Assembly: GCF_033958435.1 (NCBI RefSeq)
Contig: NC_134139.1
Span: forward strand, 204,707,501 to 204,771,500
DNA: 64,000 nucleotides
From: Carettochelys insculpta
Lineage: Eukaryota > Chordata > Testudines > Carettochelyidae
Direction of reading: 5' to 3'
Positions 12,688-24,400 of the stretch are shown here, in pieces. The notes below the pieces were generated by a model. The model searched no databases and had not been told where the DNA came from. It saw only the letters and a program-made list of their open reading frames with translations. Every line of letters begins with the position of its first letter. The stretch's first letter is position 1. Made by a program: the position numbers and the translations under genes.

Positions 12688-13221
12688 AGGGATGTTAACG
12701 TTTAACCAGTTCACTAATAAGCCTCACCCTAAACCTGTGTGGTCCATTAGAATTCAAAGATTGCTACATTTGTGGTTGCCATCCTTCCATATTCACTACA
12801 GCCCCCACCTAAATAAATGCCCTTCCCCTCTCCAACAACTATAGGCTGGTAAGACCAACTCAGTGCCCTCCCGCAGAGCCAGGAACCCTCACTCCCATTC
12901 TAAATCAATGCCGATGACTCACCTCTGGAGTGGTTGGGGCTGGGGCCTCCAGGGCCACTGGGGTTGCCACTGCTGGGGCCACCAGAGAGGCCAGGTTGGC
13001 CGCCACTGCTGCCATGCGCTTCTCCTACTAAACAGTGGGGCACATGCACAGAGCGGGCGGATGGCACTCCTGAATGCATCTCTAGAAGGAGCTGCATTTA
13101 AAGGCTCCAGGAGCCGCATGCAGCTCCAGAACCGGAATTACCACACCACAGTGTCCCATTTGGCACGTTTCTTTCCCACCCATTTAATTGTCCAGATAAT
13201 TAAACAGGATTTTACATCCCT
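12688..13221. mobile_element. Candidate DNA transposon with inverted ends
   Basis: Starts AGGGATGTTAACGTTTAACC and ends TTAAACAGGATTTTACATCC plus CT, which read as imperfect inverted repeats (AGGGATGT-TAA...). The 534-bp interior has a GC-rich core at 12930-13130. No clean target duplication was found, so the ends may be slightly off. Confidence 0.5.
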
Positions 13222-13694
13222 AACTGTTACACTTAACTGAGTAAGTAGTTTGCATGGCAATAAACCACAGCATAAAGTGAAGTGAGAAAAAAAGTCGTGT
13301 TGAACATCAGGATGAGGGGTCTTCCACAGATAATGCCTCCTGTATGTGCAAGACTAAAGATGCTTGCCTTACCTACTACTGACTTACCCAGGAGAAAGTT
13401 TTAACACTTCCAGAGACTCCTGCCTCTCTGAGTGTTAATCTGCAATCAGCAAGGAAAATAATCATTGGGTATCTGTTACACCCAAGGCCTGGTAATGAGC
13501 TCTCCACACTTTAGCAGTATGTAGGGAAACTCTTTCTAGGGTTAAGCCATATAAGATTCTTCACTCTCCTTACATAATGCCAGGCAGCTAAAAGCAACCA
13601 TTTTTAAGTGCTTATATTTCAGTGCTAGAAGTTTAAATAATAACATTGGTGACCTAGAGTGCCTCGGATTAAATGAGGATATCTATATACGTGG
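13222..13694. other. Intron, nothing recognised
   Basis: No coding or repeat signal that I can name. Confidence 0.35.
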
Positions 13695-14464
13695 TGTGGT
13701 GGGGTCTCCTGCCCCGCCTCGCTCCTAAGGGCTCCTGAGTCACCCTCAGGGTTCCACAGCCCAATGTGGCCTAGTCCCAGCCCTCAGGGCCTCACAGTCC
13801 AATCAGGCCTCAGTGGCCTAGTCCCAATTTACAGGCCTTACCGCCCAGTCAGGCCCCTGCAGCCTTGTCCCAGTTTACAGGCCTTACTGCCCAGTCAGGC
13901 CTCAGCGACCTAGGTCGTCCCTGCCTTAGGCTCACAGGGAAGTGAAGGTAGGGGAGCTTGAGCCCTCCTGCTCCACCAAGCTCCAGCCCAGGACCCTGTT
14001 GGTGGTGGGTGTGGAACCTCAACCACCAGCTCAGTGGGGATCCTCACCGCAACACGCTGAGCTCACTGGTATCTTTCCCAGTTCCCACACCCTGGGCTAC
14101 TTCCTGCCGCCATCTCCGCTCTGGCTATGCTTCCTCCAGCCACTCCTGCTGTGGACAGCTACTCCAGAGGGGGTTGCCACCATTGTCGCTGCTGCTCCTC
14201 GGGTGGTTGTGGCTACTGCTGCTGCTGCCACTGCTGCTGCTCGGGCAGGTGCCGTGGCTGCTCCTCAGGTGGCAGTGGCTCCCAGGCTTCTGTAAGAGCT
14301 CCTTCCCCCGTGCTGGCCAGCCCCAACTGCCAGCCTTCCCCAGTCTTTATACCTGATCTACAGCTGGAGCATGCCCAGCAGGGCCTTGGGGGCGGAGCCT
14401 TTCCTGTCCAATAGACATGGCTCTCACCCCCTTGCTCAGTGAGGGGTTGGTACACCCTGTCACA
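13695..14464 (-). mobile_element. Probable solo LTR
   Basis: On the minus strand it starts TGTGACAGGGTGTACC and ends CCCCACCACA, giving TG...CA ends. A TATA-like box GTATAAAG sits at about 14345-14352 on that strand, preceded by GC-rich sequence. No gag-pol is present. The target duplication is not clean (CGTGG versus TATGG), so the limits are uncertain. The leucine- and glutamine-rich open frames in it come from a CTG/CAG run at 14215-14250 and are not genes. Confidence 0.5.
13755..13915. repeat. Degenerate minisatellite
   Basis: Three to four imperfect units of about 45-60 bp containing AGGCCTTACCGCCCAGTCAG or close variants, each with CCTAGTCCCA or CCTTGTCCCA. It lies inside the LTR-like block. 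Confidence 0.65.
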
Positions 14465-14689
14465 TATGGCATCCCTGAAACTTGGTAGAAGAGGATAATC
14501 AATGGGATGCAATAATACTAGGGTACAAAATACATTGCAAGAAGACAACTGATCAGGGAATTGCACTATATGTGTAAAAATTGCAGAGCCATTTTAAAGC
14601 AAAAATCTTAAATGAACTAAACTGTACAAATTTCTGTGAATAGCACTTTCATGTTTAAATAATAAGAATGTAGCAGAAGGGATTTCTTA
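14465..14689. other. Intron, nothing recognised
   Basis: Short AT-rich spacer between the LTR-like block and the L3/CR1 LINE. Confidence 0.35.
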
Positions 14690-16299
14690 CCAACAGCTGA
14701 CAAGAATGCTGCTAGTGACTGTGAGATGCCCAAGGAGATTAGAGAGACTATAAAAATAAAAAGCTCAATAATAATGGGGGATTTCAATTATCCTCATAGT
14801 GACAGGGCATTTTTCACCTCAGAGCAGGATGCAGAGATCAAGCTTTTCAGTCTAAAGGACTGCTTCTTTGAGCAACATTTCTTTGAGAAGAGCCAATTCT
14901 TGATTTAGTTCTAAGAGGTGACAATAGTTCAATAGCTTGGTAAGAGTGACCGTAAGGGAATAACATTTAACCCCTATTGTGAGGCAACACTAAAACAGCC
15001 CACAGTGGTAACACCGATTTCAGAAAAGAGAACTGCATACACACAAGGAAGTTAGTTAAGCAAAACTTAAAACGTACTGTGTCAAAAGTGAAATCATTGC
15101 AAGCTACCTGGAAAGACACCATAATCAAGGCCCAAATTATAGGCGTACACCAATTTTAAGTAAACACAGAAGACCAAATTGTACTACTGTAGCTAAAGGG
15201 CATCCTTTAAAAAGTGCAAGTTCAGTCTTATTTTGAAAAATAGGAAGGGAACGTAAATTCTGGCAAGTCAAGTGTAAAAGTGTAATTAGGAAGACCAAAA
15301 AAGAATTTGAAGAATGACTAGCCAAAGATTGGAAAAAAAATAGGGAATATAAAAAGTTTGATACATCAGAAGCAGGAAGCCTGCTAAATAACCAGTGGGC
15401 CACTGAATGACTGAGATGCTAAAGGAGCACTCAAGGGGTATAAAGCCAATATTGTGGAGAAACTACAGACGTTATTTGCATCAGTCTTCGCAGCTGAGGA
15501 TGTAAGGGAGAATCCCCAACCTGAGATGTTCTTTTTAGGTGCAAATCTGAGCAACTGTCCCAGATTAAGGAGTCATTAGAGAAGGCTTTGGAACAAATTG
15601 ATAAATTAAATAATAAGAAGTCACCAGGAACAGATGGCATTCACCCACACATTGTAAGGGAATTCAAATGTGAAATTATAAAACTACCAACTGTCGTATG
15701 CGTGTTATTTAAATCAGGTTCTGTGCCTGATTACTTGGAAGATAGCTGAAGCGACACCTATTTTTAAAAAGGATCCAGGGGCAATGTCAGCAATTATAGG
15801 CTTGTAAACCCAACTTCACCACCAGGCAAATTGGTTGAAACTATAGTAAAGAAAAGAATTATCAGACACATTGGTGAAGATGATTTCTTGGGGAAGAGTC
15901 AACATGGAAATCGTGCCTCCCCAATCTACTAGAATTCTTTGAGGGGATCAACAAGCATATGAACAAAGGGGAAAGCAGTAGATATACTGTCCTTAGATTT
16001 CCAGAAAGTCTTTGACTCCCTCACCAGAGGTTCTTAAGAAAAGTTAAGCTGTCACAAGATTACAGAGGGAAACATCTGAACTGGAATTCATTTGTACATT
16101 TAAATAAGGCCTTAACAGAGATCTCAGCTATCTTTGCATTACAAGGGCAATCTCCCCACCCGTGGTATTCTAAGGAATGGGGCACATCCTACTCAATTTG
16201 CTTTGTCTATTGGTCCTACTAGTGACAGGTAGCCCCCTTTTGATTCTTCTTCCTTCCTCCCATCCCAATATGTAAACCCTGGATTCCAATTGTCTGCTC

Positions 16300-16400
16300 C
16301 AATCACCAGAAGAAGGGGGTCTCGCCTGTGAAAGCTCATGAACTAAGAAATTGGTGGTTTTTAAGTTGCTACAGGACTGCTTGTTATTTGTGAAGCTCCA
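16300..16400 (-). mobile_element. Chompy-like fragment
   Basis: GTGAAAGCTCATGAACTAAG and GCTACAGGACTGCTTGTTAT follow the reverse strand of the Chompy-like family. Confidence 0.55.
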
Positions 16401-16498
16401 GACTAAAATATCTCCCTCTCTCATAAGAGGGAAGGTCCTTTCATTGTTAAAAGATAGGAATACAGGGTAGAAATAAATGGACAGTTTTCAGAACAGAG

Positions 16499-16929
16499 GC
16501 TGTGGCCACACTTGGCCAAAACATCAAAATGGCCATGCTAATTGCCAAATTGAAGAATACTAATGAGGTGCTGAAATGAATATTCAGCGCCTCGTTAGCA
16601 TGATGCCGGCTGCGGCACTTCGAAAATGCTGCTTTTGAACACACGCAGCTTGGCTATATGGGGGTCCTTTTTGAAGGGACCCTGCAAACGTTGAAATCCC
16701 CTTATTCCTATCAGCTGATATTAATAAGGGGATTTTGAAATGTGAGGGGTCCTTTCGAAAAAGACCCCTGTGTAGCTGAGCTGCACACGTTTGAAAGTGG
16801 CACTTTCGAAGTGCCCTGGCTGGCAGCATGCTAACAAGGTGCTGAATATTCATTTCAGTGCCTCATTAGTATTCTTTGATTTGGCCATTAGCATGGCCAT
16901 TTTGAAGTTTTGGCCAAGTGTGCCACAGC
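16499..16929. mobile_element. Foldback (palindromic) MITE, copy 1
   Basis: A 431-bp element that is nearly its own reverse complement. It begins GCTGTGGCCACACTTGGCC and ends with GGCCAAGTGTGCCACAGC. The interior pairs ACTAATGAGGTGCTGAA with its complement, and GGGGTCCTTT with AAAGGACCCC-like text. CAGAG flanks both sides (16494-16498 and 16930-16934). It has no coding capacity. It sits in the older L3/CR1 LINE, so it is younger than that. Confidence 0.8.
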
Positions 16930-17198
16930 CAGAGAGAGAGAAATAATGGTGTCCATCAAAAATCTGTACTGGGCCAGTACTGTTCATTTCATTCATAAAT
17001 GATCTGGACAAAGGTGTCAATAGTGAAATGGCAAGAATTGCAGATGATACAAAGCTACTCAAGATAGTTAACTCCAAAGGAGACTGTGCTGAGTTGCGGA
17101 AAGACCTCACAAAAACGGCTGAGTGACCAACAAAATTGCAGATGAGATTGAATGTTTATAAATGCAAAGTAATGTACTTTGGAAAACATAATCCCAAC

Positions 17199-17250
17199 TC
17201 TCTCTCTCCCTCGCTCTCTCTCTGTAATAATAATAATAATAATAATAATG
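17199..17250. repeat. Simple repeats (CT)n and (TAA)n
   Basis: A CT-rich run (about 17199-17223) is followed directly by TAATAATAATAATAATAATA (about 17226-17249). It lies in the LINE sequence. Confidence 0.9.
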
Positions 17251-18334
17251 ATAATATAGATATATGATGATGGGGTCTAAATTAGCTGTTGCCACTCTCG
17301 GCATTATTGTAGATAGTTCTCTGAAAATGTACAGCAACAGTCAAAAAGGGAATGGAGTGTTAGCGATCATTAAAAAAGGGATAGATCTGAGAGAAAATAT
17401 ATTGCCTCTGTAGAAATTGCCCACATCTTGAATACTGCATGCATATGTAGTCACCCATCTCAAAAAAAGATATATTGGAATTCAAAAAGGTTCATAAAAG
17501 GTCAACAAAAATTATTAGGAGTGTACAACAACTGACATGAGGATCAATTAATAAGACTGACTTTTCAGTTTTGAAAAGAGATGACTGAGGGATATGCTAG
17601 AGGTCAATAAAATTGACTGGTGTAGAGAAAGTAAGGAAGGAAGTATTTATTTTCATAACACAAGAACTAGGGTGTCAAATGAAACTAATAGGCATCAGGT
17701 TTAAAACAAGCAAAATGAAGTATTTCTTCACACAATGCACAGTCACCTCATTTTAGCAGGGGTGTGTGAAGGCCAATTCTATAACAAGGTTCAAAAAAGA
17801 GCTAGATCAGTTCAGGGAGGATTGGTCCATCCTTGGCTATTAGCCAAGATGCACAGAGGTGGTGTCCATAGCCTCTGTTTGCCTGGAGTTAGGAATAGGT
17901 GACGGGGATGGATCAATTCCTCTGAAGCACCTGTCATTGCCCACTGTTGGACCATTGGTCTGGCCGAGTATAGCTGTTCTTATGTTCTTGACTGAAGAAC
18001 AAGAAGCAGTGGTAGAATGGATCCTAGGTGATCATAGCTAAGATATTCTGTGCAAAGCAGATCATTTTGATGAGGGAAAATTGGCTCTTTGGAAGCGGGT
18101 ATAATGAGGACTCCATGTTTGATTATCCTCTGACTTAGACTAGTTAACTCCACAGTTTCATCCTGCTCCTGTGAGGACACAATTGGGCTTTGTGTCTTCA
18201 TTGCGTTCGTTTATTAGTATTTTATCTTTGGCTCGTATGTCTTCACCAGTCGGTTGTTTCTTCATTAGCAGGACTGAGAAGAGAAGTAAGATTTTCTGGC
18301 CATAAGGAAACACAGTATTTATTCTTGTTTTTAG

Positions 18335-18488
18335 GGGCTACATTAAGTATGAGACCTGCTCCAGTTCCAGTAGAAGAGCCAGAGTGGAGACAGACACCTC
18401 CCCCAGTCACAGCTACCTCTGGGACTTTCAGACTACGGCGAGGCAGTCGTTTCACATGGAGAAAGGAGTGCCTGGCAGTTATGGAAAG
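18335..18488 (+). CDS. HMBOX1: HMBOX1 coding exon: linker and start of the homeodomain
   Basis: A 154-bp exon with acceptor TTTTTAG just before 18335 and a strong donor GTACGT at 18489. It enters in phase 1 and leaves in phase 2. It encodes the proline-rich linker (ATLSMRPAPVPVEEPEWRQ, then TPPPVTATSGTF) and the basic start of the homeodomain (RLRRGSRFTWRKECLAVME). The linker carries a few conservative differences from human, while the homeodomain part looks unchanged. The frame stays open into the intron as far as 18546, so the open frame alone misplaces the exon end; the donor and the next exon fix it at 18488. Confidence 0.96.
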
Positions 18489-19037
18489 GTACGTCTCTCC
18501 TTGGGACTGCCAAGGCCTTGATGTACATTATGTGGAAGCAGATTGAGATGCTGTTTGTTCCTGCTCTGATAAGTACCTCGTTTGTCATGAATGTGCTTCA
18601 GTGAAGTGCAAGTCAGTTAGCTACCTGGACATGTTTTTTTCATTCCGAGAACTAGAAGAAAGTATGACATCGCATTTCGTGCAAAGCACTTACATACTGT
18701 AGTCCTCTTAATCATTCTGAATGTTCTTCAGAGGCCTTTGGAAGCCTTGCCCTTGACTCAGTTTGTGGATCCTTCCAGGTCTCTATTCTTCAGTTTTTCC
18801 TTAGCTTTCCAGGGAGTTTTCATGTGCATTTAGATGCTCTCAGGGTAGGAGTCTAAATGATCTTTGCTTTGTATTGTGCATCTCTTTCCATTTTGCAGGT
18901 CACACCTCACACAGATAAAATGAATATCCTTTTTTATGCTGGCATTTATATAGCATAATGTCCATTTACAGAGCTGCATTAGAGACCTTTGCCTTATGAA
19001 TAACAAGCTCTCTGCCAGAAAGCTGCTACAGCCTTGG
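18489..19037. other. Start of the 30-kb HMBOX1 intron, nothing recognised
   Basis: No repeat family could be named. The donor GTACGT at 18489 opens this intron. Confidence 0.4.
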
Positions 19038-19725
19038 ATCAGAGAATCATAGAATCCTAGGGCTGGAAGAGACCTCAGGAGGTCATCGAGGCCAGAACCC
19101 TGCCCAAAGCAGGACCAACCCTAACTAAATCATCCCCTCCAGGACTTTGTCAAGCCAGGTCTTAAAAACCATATAAGAATGGATATTCCATCACCTCTCT
19201 AGGCAATGCATTTCAGTGCTTCACTGCCCTCCTAGTAAAATAGCTTTTCCTAATATCCAACCTACACCTCCTCTACTGTAACTTGAGACCATTGCTTCTT
19301 ATTCTGCCATCTATCATTACTGAGAACATCCTCTCTCTATCCTCTTTTGAGCATGCTTTCAGGAAGTTAAATGCTTCTATCAAATCAAATCTACCCTTCC
19401 TCTTCTCCAAACTAAATAAGCCCAAATCCCACGACCTCTCCTCATAAGTCATGTGCTCCAAGCCCCTAATCATTTTGGTTGCTCTCCACTGGATCCTCTC
19501 CAGTGCATCCACATCCTTTGTATACTGGGGGTGGGGGGGGGGCAGAACTGAATGCAGTACCCGAGATGTGGCCTCACCTGTGTTGAATAAAGCTGAATAA
19601 TAACTTCTCTAGATATGCTAGAAATGCCCCTTCTAATGCACCCTTATAGCCATTAGCCTTCTTGGCTACAAGGGCACACTGTTGACTCGTACCCAGCTTC
19701 TCATCCACTGTAATCCCCAGGATGT
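19038..19725 (-). mobile_element. CR1 LINE 3' end
   Basis: The tail at 19038-19075 (AATCATAGAATCCTAGGGCT then GGAAGAGACCTCAGGAGG) marks the CR1 3' end on the minus strand. The C-terminal ORF2 motif [19 protein letters not shown] appears between 19273 and 19512. It is 5' truncated and frameshifted. Confidence 0.92.
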
Positions 19726-21539
19726 TTCTGGGAAACCATACAGTGCAAGGCAGATTCGTTCAAATACATAATTAGAGTAGTGAGTGATCACTAGAACTCG
19801 CGGCTCATCAACCTTGCAGAGATTAAGCACTTTCCTAGCAAAGTCTGCCTGCTCACTACACGGTATGCCGTGGTCCTCTGCTCCCTTCAGAATCTCTCTC
19901 CAGTGTCTGAACTGGCAGGCGGGGAAGGCCCAGAGTGTACAAAGAGACCCTGTAGGGGTAGGTGCATATACGTTGTAAAGGTTAAATTGCTGGGAAGCAG
20001 TATCTCCCCCCTGCCCCATTCAGTTTTCTTCTGCCTTTGGAGTGTGGGGAGTATCTGGTATCCCGCTAGTTCCTGGTAATGGACGTGGCTGTGAGAAGCC
20101 TGTGCTGACAGCCAGAGAGGAATTGGAGGCACTGTACAGCAGCAGGCCCAAACCCTCTCTAGAAGATCTGCAGTTAGGCCACACAAGGTCCTGCAAATGT
20201 TGCTGTCTTGAACAAGTACCTCTTTGTTTGAGCCCATCTACCATCTGGCATTTGGAATGTTGCGTGTAGTATTTTCCTGCTAGACGTGTGCTAGAACACA
20301 GGGAAGAAAAAGGTTTTGTGAATAAAAAAATATTGAACACTCCAGATTTTTATGCTGCAAGCACAAGAGATTACATTGCCATGAAAGTCGAAATCGAAGC
20401 TGCAGGTGCTTTTCATGCTATGTTTCAGCCCATCACTAAGGGCTCAAATAGAATACACATGTTATGGAGACATAGCTCCTCTTCTGAAAGGCTGCTGAAA
20501 TGCCTGGTGGTTTGGCTGTACCTCAGCTAGGGACAGTTTAGTGTATCAGATAAACAAACCAATTTTAACATTTAAACTCTCGGAGACCACTACCTTGTGC
20601 AGTAGAAAACTGACATAACCATTTGATCTTATTTTCATTTCTTTTTTCCTCCTTCCGCACCTTCTTGCCATTGTTTGTCGTGCTCATTCATTGCATCTTG
20701 TCTCAGACTGTAAGCTTGTTGGGGCGGGGATTGTCTTTGGCTTTGTGGTTATACAGTGTCTACTGCAATGGTGTGAGGATCCTGACTCTAGGGCCTGCAG
20801 GAATGCAGCACGCATTTTTGCAAACAAATATTAATTACTGATGTGCAAATACATTGCCTAATGCAAAAGAGCCACCTGAGTAGAAGTTCAAAGATGTTGC
20901 ATACAGTATGTCTCAGACCCACCGATTTTATGACCCACAAAATGTGCTTACACAACCAGGTTTCCTGACAGCTGGCCAGAACTGGTCACTGCTGGAAACA
21001 GAAAGGGATTTCTGTGCTTTGTTTCTAATGTGTAACTTTGCAGTGATCTCGTGTTACACTGGTGGTTTGGCTCTTCCTCTCAAGGCTTTGGCAGCTCGTG
21101 GAGGCAGTTGATCCAAGTCATCAGCCCCAAGGTTTTCTTATCCGGTTAGACATACGTACCATTGTCTTGTGGCTCATAGCACCCAGCTTTTCTGATGTGC
21201 CACTCATGGAGAACGCTAAAGTGCTCTTGGTGTATGAAGTTAAGTGCTTACTGGCTGCTTTGAAGTTGGCAGTGCAGGCTCTTCTTGAATGCTTTTCGCT
21301 TTGCATGTGATATTTGTCTGAGCATTACTGTGCAATCTTTGTTCTCCTATACACACTTTACTGTTTGAATTAGCTCTGCTGTGGGCTTGGGTACATGCCC
21401 AACCAACTCATAGCCAAGGACAAGACATGCTTTTTAAAAAGTGCAGCATGTCTCTAGTGACCATTAACCAAATTTATCATCTCAATTTGCCCAGGGAAGG
21501 AAAGTCCAAGGTTACCTCAGCACAGTTAGCATTGAAACA
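19726..21539. other. Intron; one CORE-SINE-like tail at about 20695-20840
   Basis: 20700-20790 has AGACTGTAAGCTTGTTGGGG and a 'tacagtgtctactgcaatgg' phrase, the tail shared by amniote CORE-SINEs. The rest is unassigned. The short overlapping open frames around 19870-20270 show no domain. Confidence 0.5.
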
Positions 21540-21620
21540 ATGAGAAGTCCTGTGGCACGTTATAGACTAACAGATATTTTGGAGCATAACCTGTCGTGGG
21601 CGAAGACCTGCTTCATCAGT
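21540..21620 (+). mobile_element. Chompy-like fragment
   Basis: GAAGTCCTGTGGCACGTTAT and TAACAGATATTTTGGAGCAT, then TCGTGGGCGAAGACC, match the family arm. Only one arm remains. Confidence 0.7.
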
Positions 21621-22605
21621 TGACTGGCTCCCTGGCTTGTGTGCCAGAGGTAGATGCGTCTTTAGTCACAGATGCATGGTGGTGTTAAATTATGAGGCTC
21701 AACCTACATGCTTTGTTTATCAGTTTCAACAAGACATACCCAAAATTGTCCCTTCTCTCACCACGTTTGCTTGTTTGTTCCTGTGTATACAAAGCATCAC
21801 GTATTTGGTGACACTGCTGCATTGATTGCGTGTTGTGGATGTTCAGCACCACTCGGGATGTGGCTCTTGAACTGCATAAGGAACGTGATGGTTTCTGTTG
21901 GCTTTTATTTCTGCCTCAGCTGTAACTCCTGTGGATTTACACTTGGTGTCAAACTGGTGCGTAGGAGATGAGAATCAGGCCCTGCGTGTACTTACATGCT
22001 GTGGATACATGTGTGCTTATAGCTAGTATAAATGCATCAAAGGAACTAATGAGTTTATTTTGGATTTCCAGAATGCTTCTTGTGGTTTCTGTAATTCAAT
22101 TCTCCTGTCTTTACTGCTTTTTGGAATTTCTCCCAGTACAGTTTATTACTTGTTAAGCCTGATTTCGGACAATAGATTTGGAAGGTCTTTTTTTTTTAAT
22201 TTCTTTCTGAATATTAATGCTCTGAAGGTTAAGAGGAGCAATAGTTCCAGAAAGTGACGTTCTATATTTAACTACAAATGAGGTGTGGTTCAGACAACTG
22301 CAATGCGAGCAGTGATATCAACCTTGACTTGCAGGGAACGTTCTCTTCTCCAGCCTACAGCTCATGAAACATGCTGAGGTTTCTGGGTGATGATGGTGTG
22401 GTGTGGTGTGCTTCACCCTCCTTCAGGACCAGAGCTAAGATTACAGTAATTTTTTTCAGTTGGAACCAGAGGTTAGGCTTGAAAATCTGTTTCTTGTTCA
22501 TTTGTATTTCTATTACATCTAGTCTCAAAGAGTCCCACAGCATCAGAATCACCAGTTTCTTCCAGCTTCTCTCATTAGAACTGTCAGACTTATCAGCTCC
22601 ATGAG

Positions 22606-22608
<3 letters not shown>
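21621..22608. other. Intron, nothing recognised
   Basis: No gene or named repeat. It contains the first copy of a 17-bp repeat (22362-22378) found again at 23156. Confidence 0.35.

Positions 22609-22651
<43 letters not shown>
22609..22651. repeat. (TG)n microsatellite
   Basis: About 21 uninterrupted TG units. It creates the polyHis/Thr and polyVal/Cys open frames across this stretch, which are not genes. Confidence 0.97.
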
Positions 22652-22654
<3 letters not shown>

Positions 22655-22844
22655 TTTAATAAGCCATTTCTGCTTTTTTTTAAACACATGACTGTGCTTT
22701 CCCCTCTGTATAAATCAGAACTCAGCTTCTTTCCTTTTGCAGGCTCTTCATTACTGCCTTCCCATCTAGTGGGGGCGGCAAAATCAATTTGTAGTGAGGG
22801 GTGTACCCATCTGAAGGAATTCTGTAGAAGGGTTTTGAAAACTA

Positions 22845-23160
22845 CAGGTTGAACCTCTCTAATATGGACCTCTCTCTTCTGGCAACATCTGTAATCCAGC
22901 ACGATTTTAGTTAGCCTGATAAACGCTTATGGCCAAGTTTCCCGTCGTACCGTAAAGTTTGTTTACAGCCACCAGTCCTGGTTCTTCATGGTTCTGTGCT
23001 GGTTATTTAGCTGTAATTTGCCTGTAAATATCTTCTAAGCGCCCAGTAAGCAGGGGAAGTGCTGGCAATGTACTAGACAATATTGACCTCTCACGATGTG
23101 GTATATTCTTTCGTCTGGTGTCAGTCAGATCCTGAAGATGCCAGATGAGAGAGGTTCATG
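22845..23160. mobile_element. Pogo/Tigger-like MITE
   Basis: After a TA at 22843-22844 it starts CAGGTTGAACCTCTCTAAT; near 23145-23158 the diverged inverted end reads GATGAGAGAGGTTCA. The interior is shared with the element at 28916 (for example 'ggttgtttacagccacc' and 'ggttatttagctgtaatttgcc'). Confidence 0.7.
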
Positions 23161-23177
23161 AAACATGCTGAGCCTGT

Positions 23178-23828
23178 TGAGTCAACAGTGTGATGCTGTT
23201 GCAAAAAAAAAGCAAACATGATTCTAGGATGCATTAACAGGTGTGTTGTGAACAAAACACGAGAAGTCATTCTCCCGCTCTACTCTGCGCTGGTTAGGCC
23301 TCAGCTGGAGTATTGTGTCCAGTTCTGGGCACCGCAGTTCAGGAAGGATGTGGAGAAATTGGAGAGGGTCCAGAGGAGAGCAACGAGAATGATCAAAGGT
23401 CTAGAGAACATGACCTATGAAGAAAGGCTGAAAGAATTGGGCTTGTTTAGTTTGGAAAAGAGAAGATTGAGGGGGGACATGACAGCAGTTTTCAGGTATC
23501 TAAAAGGGTATCGTAAGGCAGAGGGAGGGAACTCGTTCTTCCTTGCCTCTGAGGATAGAACCAGAGGCAATGGACTTAAATTGCAGCAGGGGAGATTCAG
23601 GTTGGACATTAGGAAAAAGTTCCTAACTGTCAGGGTGATAAAACAGTGGAACGAATTGCCAAGAGAGGTGGTAGAATCTCCATCACTGGAGATATTTAAG
23701 AAGAGGTTAGATAGATGGCTTTCTGGGATGGTCTAGAAAGTGCTTGGTCCTGCTGTGAGGGCAGGGGGCTGGACTCGATGGCCTCTCGAAGTCCCTTCCA
23801 GTCCTACTCTTCTATGATTCTATGATTC
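23178..23828 (+). mobile_element. CR1 LINE 3' end with intact C-terminal frame
   Basis: The frame from 23218 to 23736 is open for 172 codons and reads [20 protein letters not shown], then [19 protein letters not shown] and [20 protein letters not shown], the C-terminal domain of CR1 ORF2. The tail ends in two TCTATGATT units at 23812-23827, the CR1 3' microsatellite. Being unbroken, this is the youngest CR1 here. It is 5' truncated and cannot move on its own. Confidence 0.95.
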
Positions 23829-24261
23829 AGCCTATGCATCCTTTATGTATGTCCTTTCTACAAGCACACATTCTGTTGCAGGTTTGGAGGGGCAGTGTTT
23901 CTTTTGATAGCCATTTGTGAAGTGAGAACTTGTTTAAATAAAAATAACACACAGCTTGTACATTCTGTTGTAAACACAGCTATTAATTCAATAATGCAAT
24001 TAATGTGTATACTGCACTATGGATTTATGGATTGCTTCTGTAATAAGGTTTTGAGGCTTTTGCTTTGGGGTTGCTGTTTTTTATTTATTTATTTTTTTTA
24101 ACTTTTGCTCTATTCTTTATATTCTGTCTTGCTTTAAAAATATAGTTAAATCAATCTATACTGGATGAAGATGTAGACTGGGATATGATTAAACCAACAC
24201 AGAGGTTAAAAGACACTTGGCCGTGACAAGTTGTAAGCACTGCATAAACATTAACTAATTA
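23829..24261. other. Intron, nothing recognised
   Basis: AT-rich sequence with a TTTATTTATTTATT run near 24080. Confidence 0.35.
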
Positions 24262-24400
24262 ATTCTCAAAGCTCTTCAGAGATACAGATAAATATTTCCA
24301 TTTTACACATGGAAAACTGAATCGGGTGTGAAACAGCCGCAAAGTGAATTGACAATAGGACTGGAATTAGCCTTTCTGGCTCTGCACCCATTCTTCCACA
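24262..24400 (-). mobile_element. MIR/CORE-SINE relic
   Basis: CATTTTACACATGGAAAACT and the following 'caaagtgaattgacaatagg' read as the reverse MIR core. Confidence 0.5.

Larger units (their letters stand above)
14690..17995 (+). mobile_element. L3/CR1-type LINE, broken by later insertions
   Basis: An old + strand LINE. 14726-14908 carries the endonuclease motif IIMGDFNYPH. About 15600 reads NNKKSPGTDGIHPH (RT start). 16980-17130 reads FINDLDKGVNSEMARIADDT then KLLKIV, with the ADD catalytic box. The 3' end near 17970 has 'TGTTCTTATGTTCTT'. Many stops and shifts break it. A Chompy-like piece and the foldback MITE at 16499-16929 were inserted into it afterwards. Confidence 0.85.

Noticed and set aside
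13942..14566. Overlapping frames with poly-Leu, poly-Ala and poly-Gln runs on both strands
   Set aside because: All come from one CTG/CAG-rich stretch within an LTR-like block; no splice or domain support.
18489..18546. Extension of the HMBOX1 exon to the in-frame stop
   Set aside because: The strong donor GTACGT at 18489 and phase match to 48693 show that splicing ends the exon at 18488.
22355..22902. Frames with poly(His-Thr) or poly(Cys-Val)
   Set aside because: Product of the (TG)n microsatellite.
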